Of a stretch of DNA of 64,000 nt, positions 35,400-48,412 are shown in pieces. This DNA is from Cycas panzhihuaensis. Taxonomy: Eukaryota > Cycadophyta. Made by a program: the position numbers and the translations under genes. Positions within the stretch are counted from its first letter, which is position 1, and the number at the start of each line of letters is the position of its first letter. The DNA lies in the NCBI GenBank assembly GCA_023213395.1, contig CM041465.1, forward strand, positions 194,563,741-194,627,740, read 5' to 3'. Under the pieces are notes generated by a model. It made no database searches. It was not told the DNA's origin and saw only the letters and a program-made list of their open reading frames with translations.

Positions 35400-36790
35400 T
35401 ATAATGTTCTATAACTTTGCTAAAATATAGGCTAGTATCATATAAATCCTTTAAAACATCAAATATAGCCACTTCACTCACCATAGTAGTTAATAATACT
35501 ACTCTTATGCTTAATGCATTAATGACTTGATTTTATTTTCCCAATTTATACTTCAGGATAAAAGTAATGCCCTGCAAATATGACATCTACTATGCGTCTC
35601 TAGTATTCAACATTTTTTGCATGCCTACATAGCTTAAGACTTGATGATTTGTAAATAAAATAAACTCCTTAAGCATAAGACAGTACCACCAATGCCTCGA
35701 TGCTTATACAATAGTATGGAATTCTATGTTCTAGGTAGAATACTTCTTTCTTACCTCATTTAACTTCTGAGTGTAATATGTTATTCACCTTCCTTGTTGA
35801 CTTAACATGGCTCTAATGCCCATATGTGCTATATTATAATTGATTTTAAACACTTTTCTAAAGTTTAGTAATGCCAATATAGGTGCCTCTACCACCTTTG
35901 CTTCATCAATTTGAAATTTTGTTTTGCTATCTTAATTTAGATAATATCCTTTCCCTTGGTATAATATGTTAGTGGAGCGATGATACCACTAAAATTTTTG
36001 ATGAACTTCTAATAAAATATAACTAGGCCATGGCAGCTCCTCATCTTTGTTACACTTTTAGTTGTAGGCCATTCAATAATGGCTCTAATCTTCTCCTCAT
36101 CCATACATACCCCATCTTGAGACATTATAAATCCTAAAAATACTAGGTAACTCTATATAAACTTGTATTTTTTCAAGTTCACATATAACTTCTTTGCCCT
36201 TAGCATATTTAACACTATCCTTAGGTGTATTAAATGCTTCTTATTAATTTTACTAAATATCAAAATATCATTGAAATAGATAACTATAAACTTACCAATA
36301 TATGGTCATAAAAAGGCATTCATTAAGCTCATGAATATGCTTATGACATTTGATATTCTGAATGGTATAACTTGCCACTCATACAACCTACTTCTAGTTT
36401 TGAAGGTTATCTTCTATTTATCCCCTTCTTAAATTTCAATATGATAATAACCATTTCTTAGGTTAATTTTGGTAAAGTAAGACATACTTGTCAAGACATC
36501 TAAAATGTCATCCATTTAAGGGATTGAGAACCTATACTTGATTATGATTTTGTTGATTACCTTGTAATTAATACACATCCTCTAAGAGCCATCTTTCTTT
36601 AGAATCAAGAATATAAGATTCATATATGGACTCAAACTTTTTCTTAACATCCCTCCCTTTATTAACTTACTAACTTGTTTGTTTAATTCTTTATTCTCTA
36701 TAGGGCTCAATCTATACAAATTTGATTTAGTAGTACATATCTTAAAATCAAGCCAATTTGATGTTAGATACATCTGTTTGGTGGTAAACC
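35400..36790 (-). pseudogene. Gypsy-2 reverse transcriptase and RNase H
   Basis: Minus-strand blocks in order are PIENKELNKQVSKLIKGGML, SPYMNLIFLILKKDGS, RMCINYKVINKIIIKYRFSI, MDDILDVLTSMSYFTKINL (first catalytic Asp as Asn: KINL for KIDL), FRISNVISIFMSLMNAFL, VIYFNDILIFSKI (YxDD as YFND) and YLVFLGFIMSQDGVCMDEEK. RNase H blocks come next, then the LYDTSLYFSKVIEHYRN linker at the Copia-1 insertion site. It is the 5' neighbour of the integrase at 19640-21066. Both catalytic boxes are damaged and many stops are present. Confidence 0.9.
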
Positions 36791-36938
36791 CTTTAGTAAC
36801 TCACCTAACATGATATCATTATACTCTTACAATAATTCAACCACTTCTTGTAATATCGATGCTTTCTCATCATTATTTTCTATTCAAGAACATAAAATCA
36901 TACATATATATTTATATCTATAGAATCTTTAACTATAT
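36791..36938 (-). pseudogene. Gypsy-2 stretch just upstream of RT
   Basis: Broken readings such as SILQEVVELL and GELLKGLPPNR correspond to the short linker before Gypsy RT. It ends at the Copia-2 insertion. The protease and gag of Gypsy-2 were not found on the far side. Confidence 0.5.
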
Positions 36939-37339
36939 TGTTGGAGAAAGGATTAGAGTAGAGCAATAATTACAAATTAATAATCATTGAATCAATCATA
37001 ATGTACACCAGATATAACAAGTGGAAAACTCCTCTAGGGGAGGAAAATAACCTCAAAATATAATAATTTTATAATAATAAAATAGCAGATACGTGGAGGA
37101 ATAATGGTGATAAAGATCTCATCCTCTCTCTCTCTTTACTTTACCAAGTAGGCCAACTAGCCTTTCCTACCTATGTATAAAAGAATGTCAACCCCACCTT
37201 CCTAGAATGTAGAAAATATTCTAAAAAGAAGATAAGAGTTTGTTGAAATGGGTGGTTATCCATTCTATTGAACTATATAATTAACTAATAATATATTAAT
37301 AAATTGACATTATAAAGATAACATTAATTATTTATAACA
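36939..37339 (-). repeat. Copia-2 3' LTR
   Basis: 401 bp from TGTTGGAGAAAGG to TTTATAACA. The adjacent minus-strand CATTAAAGAGGGA (37340-37352) is the polypurine tract. Confidence 0.9.
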
Positions 37340-37429
37340 TCCCTCTTTAATGTTATCTTTCGTACAATAGATGATATAGTAGATAGAAAATAAGAAAGAA
37401 GAAGATGATAAAGAAGATAATGAAGGCTT

Positions 37430-38229
37430 CAACATGGTAATCCCCCTTTGATGAAGATTTCATTAATCTTTAACAATTCTCATAGCTTTATGAACTTGAC
37501 TTTAGTCAATGGCTTGGTTAGGATGTCAGCAATCTGCAAATGCATAGGACAATAAAATAGATTAATAGTATTTTCATTTATAAGATTATGAATAAAATGA
37601 TGGTGTAATTCTATATACTTAGTTTTAGAATGTGCAACAAGATTAGTAGCTATAGATATTGCATCTTAATTGTCAACATTTATTTGAATGAAAGAGTTAA
37701 GAAATAAACCAAACTCACTTAATAGAGATTTAATCTAAAGTGATTCTTTATTGGCTTCTCCCAATACTTGATATTCAACTTTCGTTGTAAATAATACTAA
37801 CGATTATATTTTCTTGCTAGACCAAATAATCGGTGAAGAGTCGAGAAAGAAGAAATAGCTAACTATGGATTTTGATTGTTAGAGTCTCATACCCAATCTA
37901 AATATATATATCTTATCAACTTAAGGTTAGTATTACTGAAGTTATAGGTTAGACCATGATAAATCATACCTTGAAGATATCTTAGAATTTATTTTGCTAC
38001 TTTTTAATGAGACTCATGGGGTTTTTGCATATACTTGGAACATAAAGCAACAGCATAGGAGATATCTAGGCAAGTATGGGTTAAGTAAATAAGACTACCT
38101 ATTAATTAACAATATAAGGTAGAATCTAATGTAGAAATTGACAATCAGTTGTTAATTTTACACCTAATTATAGGGGAGTAGGGGTTGGCTTTGTATTTTC
38201 CATATTGAATCAATAATGTATTTAGGTTG
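37430..38229 (-). pseudogene. Copia-2 RNase H and C-terminus
   Basis: Readings include LIGSLIYLTHTCLDISYAVA, CSKYMQKPHESH, ILRYLQGMIYHGL and a final IADILTKPLTKVKFIKL. These are the ordered motifs of a Copia RNase H and polyprotein end. Its upstream neighbour, the end of RT, lies at 42877 beyond Copia-5. Confidence 0.88.
38203..38228. repeat. 26-bp direct repeat at the left edge of Copia-5
   Basis: Matches 42851-42876 at 24 of 26 positions (two G/A differences). It begins TATTGAATCAATAATG and ends TTTAGGTT. It lies in Copia-2 coding sequence for the QSKYIIDLI-type block. Confidence 0.85.
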
Positions 38230-38551
38230 TGTTGGGAAACATAAATGGAAGTAAATAATATCGATAAGATCTTTCACATCAGGTAGATCACAAATAAAAA
38301 TAGATCACATAGGACACCATATTGTTGTAAGAAACCCTTATGGATGAAAACCCATAATAATATTATTTCACATTATTGTAAATATAACATGTTATAAAGT
38401 TGGACTTTGATCTATATTTATAGATCTCAAGTGCCAAATATAATTATATTTTACATCTGTCAGCTCACCCATATCGAGAATATTCTCCTATATATTAGGC
38501 ATATAAATAAGACCTCATTTACATTAGTCAGTATGTAAACATATTATAACA
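38230..38551 (-). repeat. Copia-5 3' LTR
   Basis: 322 bp from TGTTGGGAAACATAAATGG to ATTATAACA, next to minus-strand ATATTAAGAGGGGA (38552-38565), the polypurine tract. Confidence 0.88.
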
Positions 38552-38619
38552 TCCCCTCTTAATATAAATGTGGGGTAACAAGGTTTATCATTAGGAATAG
38601 AGCCCCTCTCAAGGATAAC

Positions 38620-39200
38620 CTTACCCAATATGCACGAATGCCGATGTAGCGATCTTCAATTTAAGCTTAGTGAATACGTCTATAAGTTGATCTCTAATTG
38701 GACAATCTTAAATCTACATCTTTCTTGATCTGATCTTCACTCAAATATAATGATATTATGCCTTGTATATACTTAATTATTTGGAAATGCTCCAACAGAC
38801 CTACAACCATACAACTCTCTCTTCATTTGACACTTTCTCCATTCAACTCAGCCATATTCCTTTGACTAAATTAAGAGGTTGATCCACTTGAGCCATGTGA
38901 ATCGTCTCTTCAAGTCTTCATTAAGGAACATTAGTTTATAATATGATACGATATCTAACTATTTGAAGCTACTAAAGTAAGGATCAAATAGACCAAAAGC
39001 AACATAGAGACTAGTGCAAATGTCTCCTCATACCTTAATCCTTCTTCTTTTTGGATATCACTTGCACAATAAGTCTTTAAACTTGTAAACCAACTAGGTT
39101 CTTTGCTTCAATACATCTCTCTATTGTGAATCATCACTCATTGGAATGTTAGTATCTATCACAAGATTTGACTAGCATGCTGATCTATATTCTTCAATCA
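38620..39200 (-). pseudogene. Copia-5 RT start fused to RNase H end by deletion
   Basis: Near 39060-39000 broken frames show KEEGLRYEETFALVS, the GxDYxETFAPV region that opens Copia RT. By 38760 the reading is already TRHNIIIFE, which corresponds to the KHIxxxYHFIR block of the RNase H end. About 300 codons of RT, including the YVDD box, are therefore missing. Much of the intervening sequence is unreadable. Confidence 0.6.
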
Positions 39201-41752
39201 TCCTGTAGGTCTTCAACTATCAACAAAACATGGGGTTGTAATCCATGTCTCTTCAACTAACAACTCCTTATTATCAATCTCTCAGTAGGTCCTGCTTTTG
39301 TCTCAAGCATAATGTTAGATAAATAAACCTCCACATTTACTGAATAATATCTTGGAAAGGTGAAGTAATGAAGGATAAAACATATAACCAAATAACACTC
39401 AATATGATACATCAATAAGTCTTGAATTGAACATCTAAACTGATCATAATACATTCCCTTGTAAATCAAACTGTTTGTAAGCTAAACAACCCATAGATAT
39501 CAAACTCTTACAATCCTACTACTGCAATCTTTATCTAAGATGTGTGCACTCCAATGCACTCAAGGAATAAATGGGAGGCATATGACTTGGTCTAAATACA
39601 CAATAAGAGGGGAATATATGCCATGAACAACACTAAAAGAGGCCTCATATAATTGCCTGCTACAACTTTTGCCAACAAAACATGGGAGGCAAACTAAAAC
39701 ATGCACCAACCTCACCATTTGCATCATGATAATCACTTGTAATGCAACCTTACAGGTCAATTGTCTATACCATGACAAAGACATAACTGATTTTAAGGCA
39801 TCTCATCTTAGACCTTTCCATTCACACTTTAAATTTCATCAAACACATTATCTCGATTCCACATCAAACTTGTTCAGATATGCACCCCTGTTGAACTAGC
39901 ATCAAAACAAGCCACAAACCTACATGCTATCATCAATCCAACTAACCAAAGTATAACGATCCATCATAACTGATAACCACTAATACATGCCAATTCTAAA
40001 CTTCTTTATCACTTCATATATATCTAATGTAATAGAACTCAAATATACATGAATAAACATACTTATTTCAATGAATAAACCACATAAACATGAACTTTGT
40101 GCAATGATCTATGCCACATTCAAACAGTAACAGAGTTTGCTTCATTATGTAGTTAAGTTATCTCAAGCCTTTCTTCGGCCTCTTCTCGCTCAATCTCGCC
40201 CTTAAACACACCCAATCTTGCCATGTAATCTCACATGCAACAAGTATCTCATCGCCTTATATCGTCTTATCGTGCCCTCAAACTTGCCCAACATAAGCCC
40301 ATCAACCCCTCTTATGTAACACACATGCAAAGAGGTAACTTGTAGTTAACATTACCCAACAAATATGGCTCATGTTGCCCAACTCACTCTCCCATGTAAA
40401 TCACATGTAAGAGAGCACTATGTTAATGCCAAATGTCACCACCTCATCACCATTTAAAAGTGCAAAAATAAACACTCAAACTACCTCATCAATGCCTCAT
40501 ATCATCATACCATAACATCCCCTTATGTCACCATTAAGTAAGAAACTTTATAAATTCACCCTTTTAAAATAAAATGCTAAATTATAATACTTTAAGGGAA
40601 ACTTTATTAAATACAATTTCAAAATGGCAACATTAAAATTAAAATATATCAATGAAACTTGATATAAACTGACTTTATACAAAGCCAAAATATATCAAGG
40701 AATCAAAGACGTGTGTAACTTAATATATATCAAAGTTATATATAAAAAATGGTGATTTAAAAATTGTCAAATGCCAAATATATCACAAATAAATGACTTG
40801 AGATAAATCAATATACATTGATGCTTAAAATAATAATTCAAAAAATAAGATTGAGATCGGATGGGCGACTTTAGATAAATGAAATATATTGATATATTAT
40901 AAAATGATAATATAATGAAAAATAATTGCAAACCTTCAAATATTAATCGTAATCAATTAATTAAAAAATATGGATGGCTATAATATATAACAAAGGGCGG
41001 TGGTGAAATATAGTATACAGGTGAGTTTAATTTAATAGTCGATAACTGTAAATAATAAATGACTAAAAAATATATATTATATAGGCAAATATAAAAATGG
41101 ATGACTCCAAAATATATCACATGCAACTACATAAACAAGTTGATTTAAATACAAATAGGGGACACAAATACATAACATAGACTGTACTTATTAATAGGGA
41201 GCGAAATATTAATATGGACGATGCATAATATCTACGCAGAGCAGTGAAGAACAGCTACAACAAAGAATGATATTCACCACTACCAATACATCATCCAAAT
41301 AACGATGCAGGGCAAATATATCTTCCATGCAGGCTATATATTAAACACGGGCGATGGTATATATAATTGCAAATGAACAAAAATGGTGATTAATATGATC
41401 AACACAGATGACTAATATATTATGAAGGGCAACTCAAAAATACCAGTAATCAATGTATTTATTAATTGGTAGATAAATGTATTCAATCAAACCCTAAATA
41501 TCAATTGGTGATTAATATAGTGAGTATAGCTTTAAATATATTATTATACTTTTATCTTACAGGTGCTACAATAACTCACAAAGTTTTGCTCTTTCCTACT
41601 GATCAATAGAAGGCTGATAATGGATAACAACTAGGTGCACAACTTCTCTCCATACATGGGTAGCCTCAAACACCATTAGAACTGATCAAAAACATATATG
41701 GGGCTATGCAAATTTAAAGGCATTATTAAATAGGGATCCAATACCTTCAACA
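39201..41752. other. Copia-5 interior without coding motifs; degenerate repeats
   Basis: No gag, protease or integrase could be read. Around 40200-40420 three degenerate units each contain GCCCAA, a TGTAA-CACATG block and CAAG/TAAGAG. From 40860 to 41560 GGGCGA- or GGATGA-like words alternate with ATATATTA-like words, giving a loose low-complexity array. These may be old leader repeats or filler. Confidence 0.4.
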
Positions 41753-42850
41753 GGCTCAAACGATGCTCACATGGCTTAGGAATAGAGTAACCACTCATCC
41801 ATACACCTCCATGTAGCTTAGAACACTTGCAAATAATGACTGAAGGCTACTGAGATCTTCCAACAATCATCTGCACCTCCATAGCTATTCTGTAGGGTCA
41901 TCAGACATGCCAATCTACTTAGGGCAAGCTAGCATGACTTGGCACTATTGATTGGACCATCCAATAATGATCCTTTACCTGTGCACGACCTATAAGCTTT
42001 GATACTATATTGGGAAACATAAATGAAAGTAAACAAGATCAACGAGATCTTTCACATCAGGTAGATCACAAGTAGAAATAGATCACACATGACACCAGAT
42101 TACCGTGGGAAACCCTTACAAGTAAAAACCCACAATAATATTATTTCACATTATTACAAATCTAGCATATTATAAAGTTGGACTTTGATCTATATTTATA
42201 GATCTCAAGTGCTAAATATAATTATATTTTATATCTGTCAGCTCACCCATATCAAGTATATTCTCCTACATATTAGGCACATAAATGCTCACATGGCTAG
42301 GAACATAGTAACCACTCATCCACACACCTCCATATAGCTTAGAACACCTGCAAATAATGACGGAAGGCCACTGAGATCCTCCAACAATCATCTGCACCTC
42401 CATAGCTATTCTGCAGGGTCATCAGATATGCCAATCTACTCAGGGTAAGCTAGAATGACCTGGTACCATTGATTGGACCATCCAATAATGATCCTCTGTC
42501 TATGCACAACCTATAAGCTTTGATACCATGCTGGGAAACATAAATGAAAGCAAACAAGATCGACGAGATCTTTCACATCAGGCAGATCACAAGTAGAAAC
42601 AGATCACACAGGACACTAGATTGCTGTGGGAAACCCTTATAAGTGAAAACCCATAATGATATTATTTCACATTATTGCAAATCTAACATATTATAAAGTT
42701 AGACTTTGATCTATATTTATAGATCTCAAGTGCTAAATATAATTATATTTCATATCCGTCAGCTCACCTATATCAAGTATATTCTCCTACATATTAGGCA
42801 CATAAATATGGCCCTATTTACATTAGTCAGTATATACACATAAATCTTTT
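41753..42850 (-). repeat. Tandem duplication of leader plus LTR at the 5' end of Copia-5
   Basis: A module of about 525 bp occurs twice: leader 41766-42007 with LTR 42008-42285, then leader 42286-42528 with LTR 42529-42842. Shared landmarks are GCTCACATGGCT(A), CACCTCCATAGCTATTCTG, GACCATCCAATAATGATCC, CCTATAAGCTTTGATAC and the LTR start TGGGAAACATAAATGAAAG. Primer-binding-like sites are at about 41995-42006 and 42516-42527. The first LTR copy lacks its last 50 or so bases. Confidence 0.85.
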
Positions 42851-42876
42851 TATTAAATCAATAATATATTTAGGTT
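42851..42876. repeat. 26-bp direct repeat at the right edge of Copia-5
   Basis: Partner of 38203-38228. It lies 8 bases beyond the visible LTR end. Confidence 0.85.
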
Positions 42877-43990
42877 AAGAGAGTTATTTTTAATTCTAAT
42901 TAATAGATTTGTAGGCCTAAAAGATAATATAAAAGCCCTAAATCTTTCATTTTAAATTTACTCATCAAATTTGATTTTTACTGATGAATATGAGAAAGTA
43001 AAGTTCTAGTTATTATGATATCATTAACATAAAGAATTAAAATAGTAATATTATTATTTTTTCATTTAAAATAGAGGTTAGGATCACTAATACATTTAGT
43101 GTATCCATTTTGAAGAAGGTAATTATCGATCTTAATGTACCAAGCCCTAAGGGCATTTTAAGACCATATACTAATTTTTAAAGTTTATAAACAAGATTAA
43201 GATTAGATATAAAACTAAATGGTTGAGACATATATATTTCTTATTTAAGATCATTATTTAAGAAAGTGCTATTTACATCTATTTGATGTATTTGCCAACT
43301 AAATTTAGTTATAAGAGCAATAATAGTTTTTATTATGTTCATTTTGGCAATAGGAGCAAAAGTTTTGGTGTAATTAATTCCGTCAACCTGAGAAAAACTT
43401 TTGGCTACCAAATAAGCCTTATGTTTCTTGATTGCTCCTTCTAAGTTATACTTTGTTTGGTAAAACCATTTATAGTCTTCTAAATTCTTGCTAGGAGGTA
43501 ATGGTACTAAATCCCAAGTTGAATTTTTCTAAAGAGCATCAAATTCAACTTACATGGCTTATTACTATATACAATTATAACATGCTTCTTTATAAGTTTT
43601 AGGGTCATTATTGGCTATTATTTTGGCTATTAATGTAAAATTGACTTGTAGTTTATGTGATTTAGTTCTTCTAGTATTTGATGAATCACCAACATTAGAA
43701 CCAACAGTCAAAAGGGTTTTCCTAGCTCAAACTGGCTATTTGTTTCTTGAAGAAGAATCATAAGTGGGAAGTTGATCAGAAAAGTTTAATTCATTAGAAG
43801 TAGATGAATTAGACATACTAGATCTTCTTAAGGTCCAGTTTTAGACTTGCATAGATAAACTATCAATTACTTCACTGTCAACTTGTATTTTTGAGGGATT
43901 TTTTAGCTAAGTATTAGTTAATAAGTTTTCAAGAGGAAGTTTTATATAATTAGTTTTTTATGAAGATCCCTCTTAAAAAAAAAAACATCA
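42877..43990 (-). pseudogene. Copia-2 reverse transcriptase
   Basis: Ordered readings are EFDAL*KNSTWDLVPLPPSK (with a stop where W is usual), HKAYLVAKSFSQVDGINYTK, QIHQIDVNSTFLNNDLK (first catalytic Asp region), and EIYMSQPF. Further on is a GLLYYLLGLQIY block just before the Copia-5 insertion. The YVDD box falls in a frameshifted patch. Many TGG-to-TAG stops are visible. Confidence 0.88.
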
Positions 43991-45060
43991 CACAAAATTG
44001 AGATTTTATATATGATGGGATCTAATAATCTATAAGCTTTACTTTCTTCGTTGTATCTAATGAAGATAAATTTAGCACTTTTGGGATCAAGTTTGTTTTA
44101 TTTTTCCTTGGAAATATATCCCTAAGCAATACTTCTAAAGACTTTAAGATGTTTTACATATGGTTTCTAACTAGATCATTTATGTTTTGGTGTAACATTT
44201 TATAAGGATTTACTTGATAAGTGGATTAATAAATAGTTGGAGAAAGCTATTACTTTAGCCTACAACTTAAGATCAAGACCTTTTGCATGTATCATACATC
44301 TGGTCATTTCAACAAAAGTACTATTCTTCCATTCTGTAATACAGTTTTGTTAAGGAGTATATGCAATAGAATGTTGAAATCTAATTATGTGTTTCTTATA
44401 ATATGAAGTGAATTTATTATTTAGATACTCTTTAGCATTATTAGATCTAAAGATTTTAAATTTTGAGTTAGATTAGTTTTCAACCAATGTTTTAAATTCA
44501 ATAAATATGTCAAATATTTGACTTCTAGTCTTGAGCATGTATACCCAATATTTCCTAGAGAAGTTATTGATAAAAGTAACAAAATATGTAGTTCTAGAAT
44601 ATAATAGTACTTGAAAGGGGCCATAAATATTTGAGTGAATAAGTTCAAGCAGAACTTTTACTTGAAATGATGTTTGATATGGAAAATGATCCATGTGTTG
44701 CTTACCTGTTACACATACTTCATAAACACCATAGATAGTAGATATGGGAGGAAACCCATATACCATATCATGCTTATTTGGATATCATAGTTTACCATAA
44801 CTTATATGGCCAAACTGGGCATGCCATAACTTGCTGACTAGGTTAGATTTAGTTATAAAGGTACTAAAGGATTTTGCTTTAGATTGATTTAAATTTATTA
44901 AACTATACATGCCTATTTTATGATCAGCAAGTCTTGAAGCAATAGTTTTGAATTTGTTAAAAGGTTGTTTGATAATGAATTTGTCTTTCCTGAATTTGAT
45001 AACTAGGTCTTTTTGGTATATTTGATAAATTGATAAAAGATTAAGTAACAATCCTAAAAC
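43991..45060 (-). pseudogene. Copia-2 integrase with GAG-pre-integrase region
   Basis: Block 45051-44785 reads MYSLINLNQSKAK and KLWHAQFGHISYGKL, the zinc-binding GAG-pre-integrase. Block 44766-44473 follows with CVTGKQHMDHFPYQTSFQ, LELIHSNIYGPFQ (first catalytic position Asn for Asp) and YFVTFINNFSRKYWVYMLK. Broken frames further on give KIFRSNNAKEYLNN (second position, Asn for Asp) and ITEWKNSTFVEM (Glu). Two catalytic positions are changed. Confidence 0.9.
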
Positions 45061-45199
45061 ATAAAATATGTCTTTGATTAAATTGTCTTTTAAGGTAACA
45101 TCTCCAGTACCTTAAACTTTCAATTGAGATCCACTTTTGAATGAGATTTCCTCTTTGAAATTAGGATGAGACTAATAGAAAGTTAAATATTCTTGGTGA

Positions 45200-46290
45200 C
45201 TCGTCATATGATGGGATGCACCTGAATCTAAAATCTATAATGGTGGTTATGATGTAAATGTTGAAAGTGTTGATGTGGTAGCAGTTAAAGAATGATTAGA
45301 ATTATGAGATCGTGATTGGATCCTTTTACAAGCTTTCTAGGCTTCATAAGTAATTCTATTCCTACATACGTCAATTATGTATCCTTTTTTATGACAGTAG
45401 GCAAACTAATGTTCTAATTAGGATTAGAGTTGAAAGCATTCCATTTTTGGAATGGTTGTTTAGAAGTATTCTAGTTTTCTAATGATCTAGAGTACTGAGA
45501 ATTTTGATTGAAGTTATTTGAAAAAGAACCTTTATGAGGTTTTTAGGATTTTGGATGACTGTTATGATTATTTTGGCCTTTGTATTTGTTTTGTGGCTTA
45601 GATTTTAAAAAAAGAGCATGTGAAGGATCTAGTAGTTTTTTAGTTTGTATTAACATTATTTGGTATTCAATTAGTTGATTTGTTAACTGATTAAAAGTTA
45701 TTTGAGGATATCCAACTTATTGCCTAACAACTTTGAAAAGATTGAAGTGTTTAGGAAGTATATTAATCACTAGACAGATGAGTGTATCATCATCTTTTAT
45801 GTGTGTGGTAGTTATAACTTTGTCACGTTATTTTGTTATAGATTTTATACAATTTCCTAAATCTCTATTGATAAGTTGAAGTTTTGATAAAAAATCTTCA
45901 ACTTCAAAGAAATCTTTATAATTTAAATCGTACATATGTTATTCAAGCACTGCTAGCTTTTATGCATCAATCTTATCATATTTTTCTTTAAGTATATTCC
46001 AGATAGTGGCAAGATCATTTATTTTAGAGAAATGCCTAGTTATATCTAGTGAGAGAGAGCTTAGGATGGTACCTAGGGCTCCATTTCAGTTCATCAGATA
46101 TACCATATGGGCTTTTGATATAGTGTCTATTAGTTTTACAAATTTTCCTATGACATATCGCTAAAGCTTTTGTTGCTTTAGGTGATGGAATATACGAGTT
46201 TTCTAGTTAGTATAATTTGAGCCTATTAAAACTAGAATTGAAATACATGAGATTGTTCCAGGCATGAGTGCTATATTGGACAAGAGACTG
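45200..46290 (-). pseudogene. Copia-2 gag remnant
   Basis: Readable scraps are FEVEDFLSKLQLIN, YPQITFNQLTNQLIEYQ and LLDPSHALF, which fit the alpha-helical core of a Copia gag. The end has a damaged zinc-knuckle region near 45400-45350. Stops are frequent. It probably began near 46270-46290. Confidence 0.65.
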
Positions 46291-48171
46291 ATAATTAAAG
46301 ATCCTCTTTAATAAAAATTTAAAGAAACAAAAAGTTGAAAAAAAGAAATATTAAGCCATAATTAAATATAATCATAACATTTGATTTTAATTAATAGAAA
46401 ATTATCATTAATTGATTACAAAGTAAGCACGAATAAATGTTATTATATTTATCAATTTATTGTAAATAACATAAAAAAAAACCCTTTGCATATAAAAATG
46501 ATTGTTAACAATAAAAAAGATGTAAATTTGATCATACATTTAAAAAAATAAATTAAACATGTAAAGATTTGTACATTTATAACATCATTTATGTTGAAAA
46601 ATAGTGAAATATTAATTTGCTTAATAAATTATATAAATTTATTAAAAATTAAGTAAGAAAATGATATAGTTAATTAATGAATTTGAAAAAAGATTAAATG
46701 TATTATAAATTAAAATAATAATTTTGAAAAATATTAATAAAAATTTTAGTTGAGATCACATACCTAAACTTACCTGGTCATGTTTAGTTATTTGACTTTG
46801 CTTGAGATTTTGTAGATCAAAATGATATCTAAATAGCTTGAAAGACTAGTTAAAATATCATTATTTGAATCAAGAATCCGACATAACTTACAAAACTAAA
46901 TTTAGAGTCTGGATGGAGAAGTTATGGCCTAAAACATATAAGTACCCTATTTGAGATGAGGGAGGGTTGAAAACTAGGGGTTAAGTTCCTTTCATCATTG
47001 GATTAAGGTCAAATGGAGGGGCTCATATGACTAATGGTTGGTGGGAAAGGGGGCTGGTAGACCTGAATTTTAATTCTAATTTAGTTTAATTTGGTCATAA
47101 CATTAGAAAAAAAAAAATAATAGATAATATAACAGATCCAAAATCTAAATAAAGTAGAATTAAATATTTTACATTTTGTAAAAAAGATTAAATATAATTT
47201 AATACTTTTTGATGTCCATTTGGATGAAAAAAAAAGGAAATTAAGATTATTCACCCTAAAATTTAGGGTTTCAATGGATTTTTCCTCAAAAAAATATATT
47301 GTAGATTTACGACGACTTGATTTTTGACCTTTACCTGGCATCTGTGTCAGGGCTTCGTTTCATCTACAATGGCATTCAAGCTTCAATCCGTCTATAGTGG
47401 CATCTGGAATGATGTGATCTTTGAGTCTGCATGAGAGGCAGTTGGACTTCTTCATGGCATGATCTTAGAGGAGCTTCAACTGCATGTAGCCTACGAGTAG
47501 AAACAAGGCTTACTTGTCTTCTTCGTCGATGGCTAGAGCGGCATCTAGATGACTGTTTAAAAGAGCTAGAGTGGCATCTAGAGGAGACGTGATGTAAAGT
47601 GTTAAAGGATCTACCTAATTCTGGAAAGAGATAGTGCTGGTGTCTTTCGTTAATAGTGTGTCTTTATTTACATCCCTATAGATAACTGCTTGACATGGGT
47701 GTTTGTGTTTATGTATGTAGAATAGATTGCATTGGTGTGTTTTCACAAAATAATGCCCAAATAGAGATAGGGTTGCATGTAGATTCAATGATTTCTAGAG
47801 ATGACTACATAATAGTTTGTAGAGTTATGACAACACATAGAGATTGGGGATATATTCCTAGTCTTTGTGCAGATGACAGCAATAGGAGTAGCTTGAAGAC
47901 CTTTGTTGGTTAATAAGGTCCTAGCTTATTATGTAAACATAAAAAAAAAATCATTTGGCTTCCATAAGGATGGATTATTATAGCTAATTATGTGAGCCTA
48001 AATGTTAATATAGTTAAATCAAAATTTGGGATGAGACTACTTCTAGCTTCAATTAATATGACCTACTATTTTAAATAATATGAACATGCTTAAAAAAAAC
48101 TTTCTCTGAATCTTGATCTAAATCTCAGCTTCAAAACCCTGGTTTAATTTGTTAGATAAACTTAGGACGCC
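46291..48171. other. Copia-2 long leader
   Basis: About 1.9 kb between gag and the primer binding site, AT-rich apart from 47330-47700 where the word GGCATCTAGA-like recurs (GTGGCATCTGG, GCGGCATCTAGATG, GTGGCATCTAGAGG). A 72-codon plus-strand frame at 47695-47913 is open but resembles nothing I know. Confidence 0.5.
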
Positions 48172-48185
48172 CTGGTCTAATACCA
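48172..48185 (-). promoter_or_regulatory. Copia-2 primer binding site, degenerate
   Basis: Minus-strand TGGTATTAGACC at the inner edge of the 5' LTR, two changes from TGGTATCAGAGC. Confidence 0.65.
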
Positions 48186-48368
48186 TTTTAGAGAGAGGGT
48201 TAGAGTAGAGCAATAATTATAAATTAATAATGATTGAGTCAATCAGAATATGTACTAGATATAGCAGGTGGAAAACCCCTTTAGGAGAGAAAAAACCACC
48301 TTAAAATATAATAATTTTATAATAATAAAATAATAGATACATGGAGGAATAATGGTGATGAGGATCTT

Positions 48369-48412
<44 letters not shown>

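Larger units (their letters stand above)
38230..42850 (-). mobile_element. Copia-5, inserted in the RT/RNase H part of Copia-2
   Basis: The left LTR (38230-38551) matches two successive right-hand LTR copies (42008-42285 and 42529-about 42842). Each right-hand copy is preceded by a primer-binding-like GCTTTGATAC(C/T)A, so the element runs on the minus strand. The minus-strand polypurine tract lies at 38552-38565. RT is mostly deleted, a short RNase H end remains, and about 2.5 kb is untranslatable. Copia-2 coding text resumes on both sides, confirming the insertion. Confidence 0.85.
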
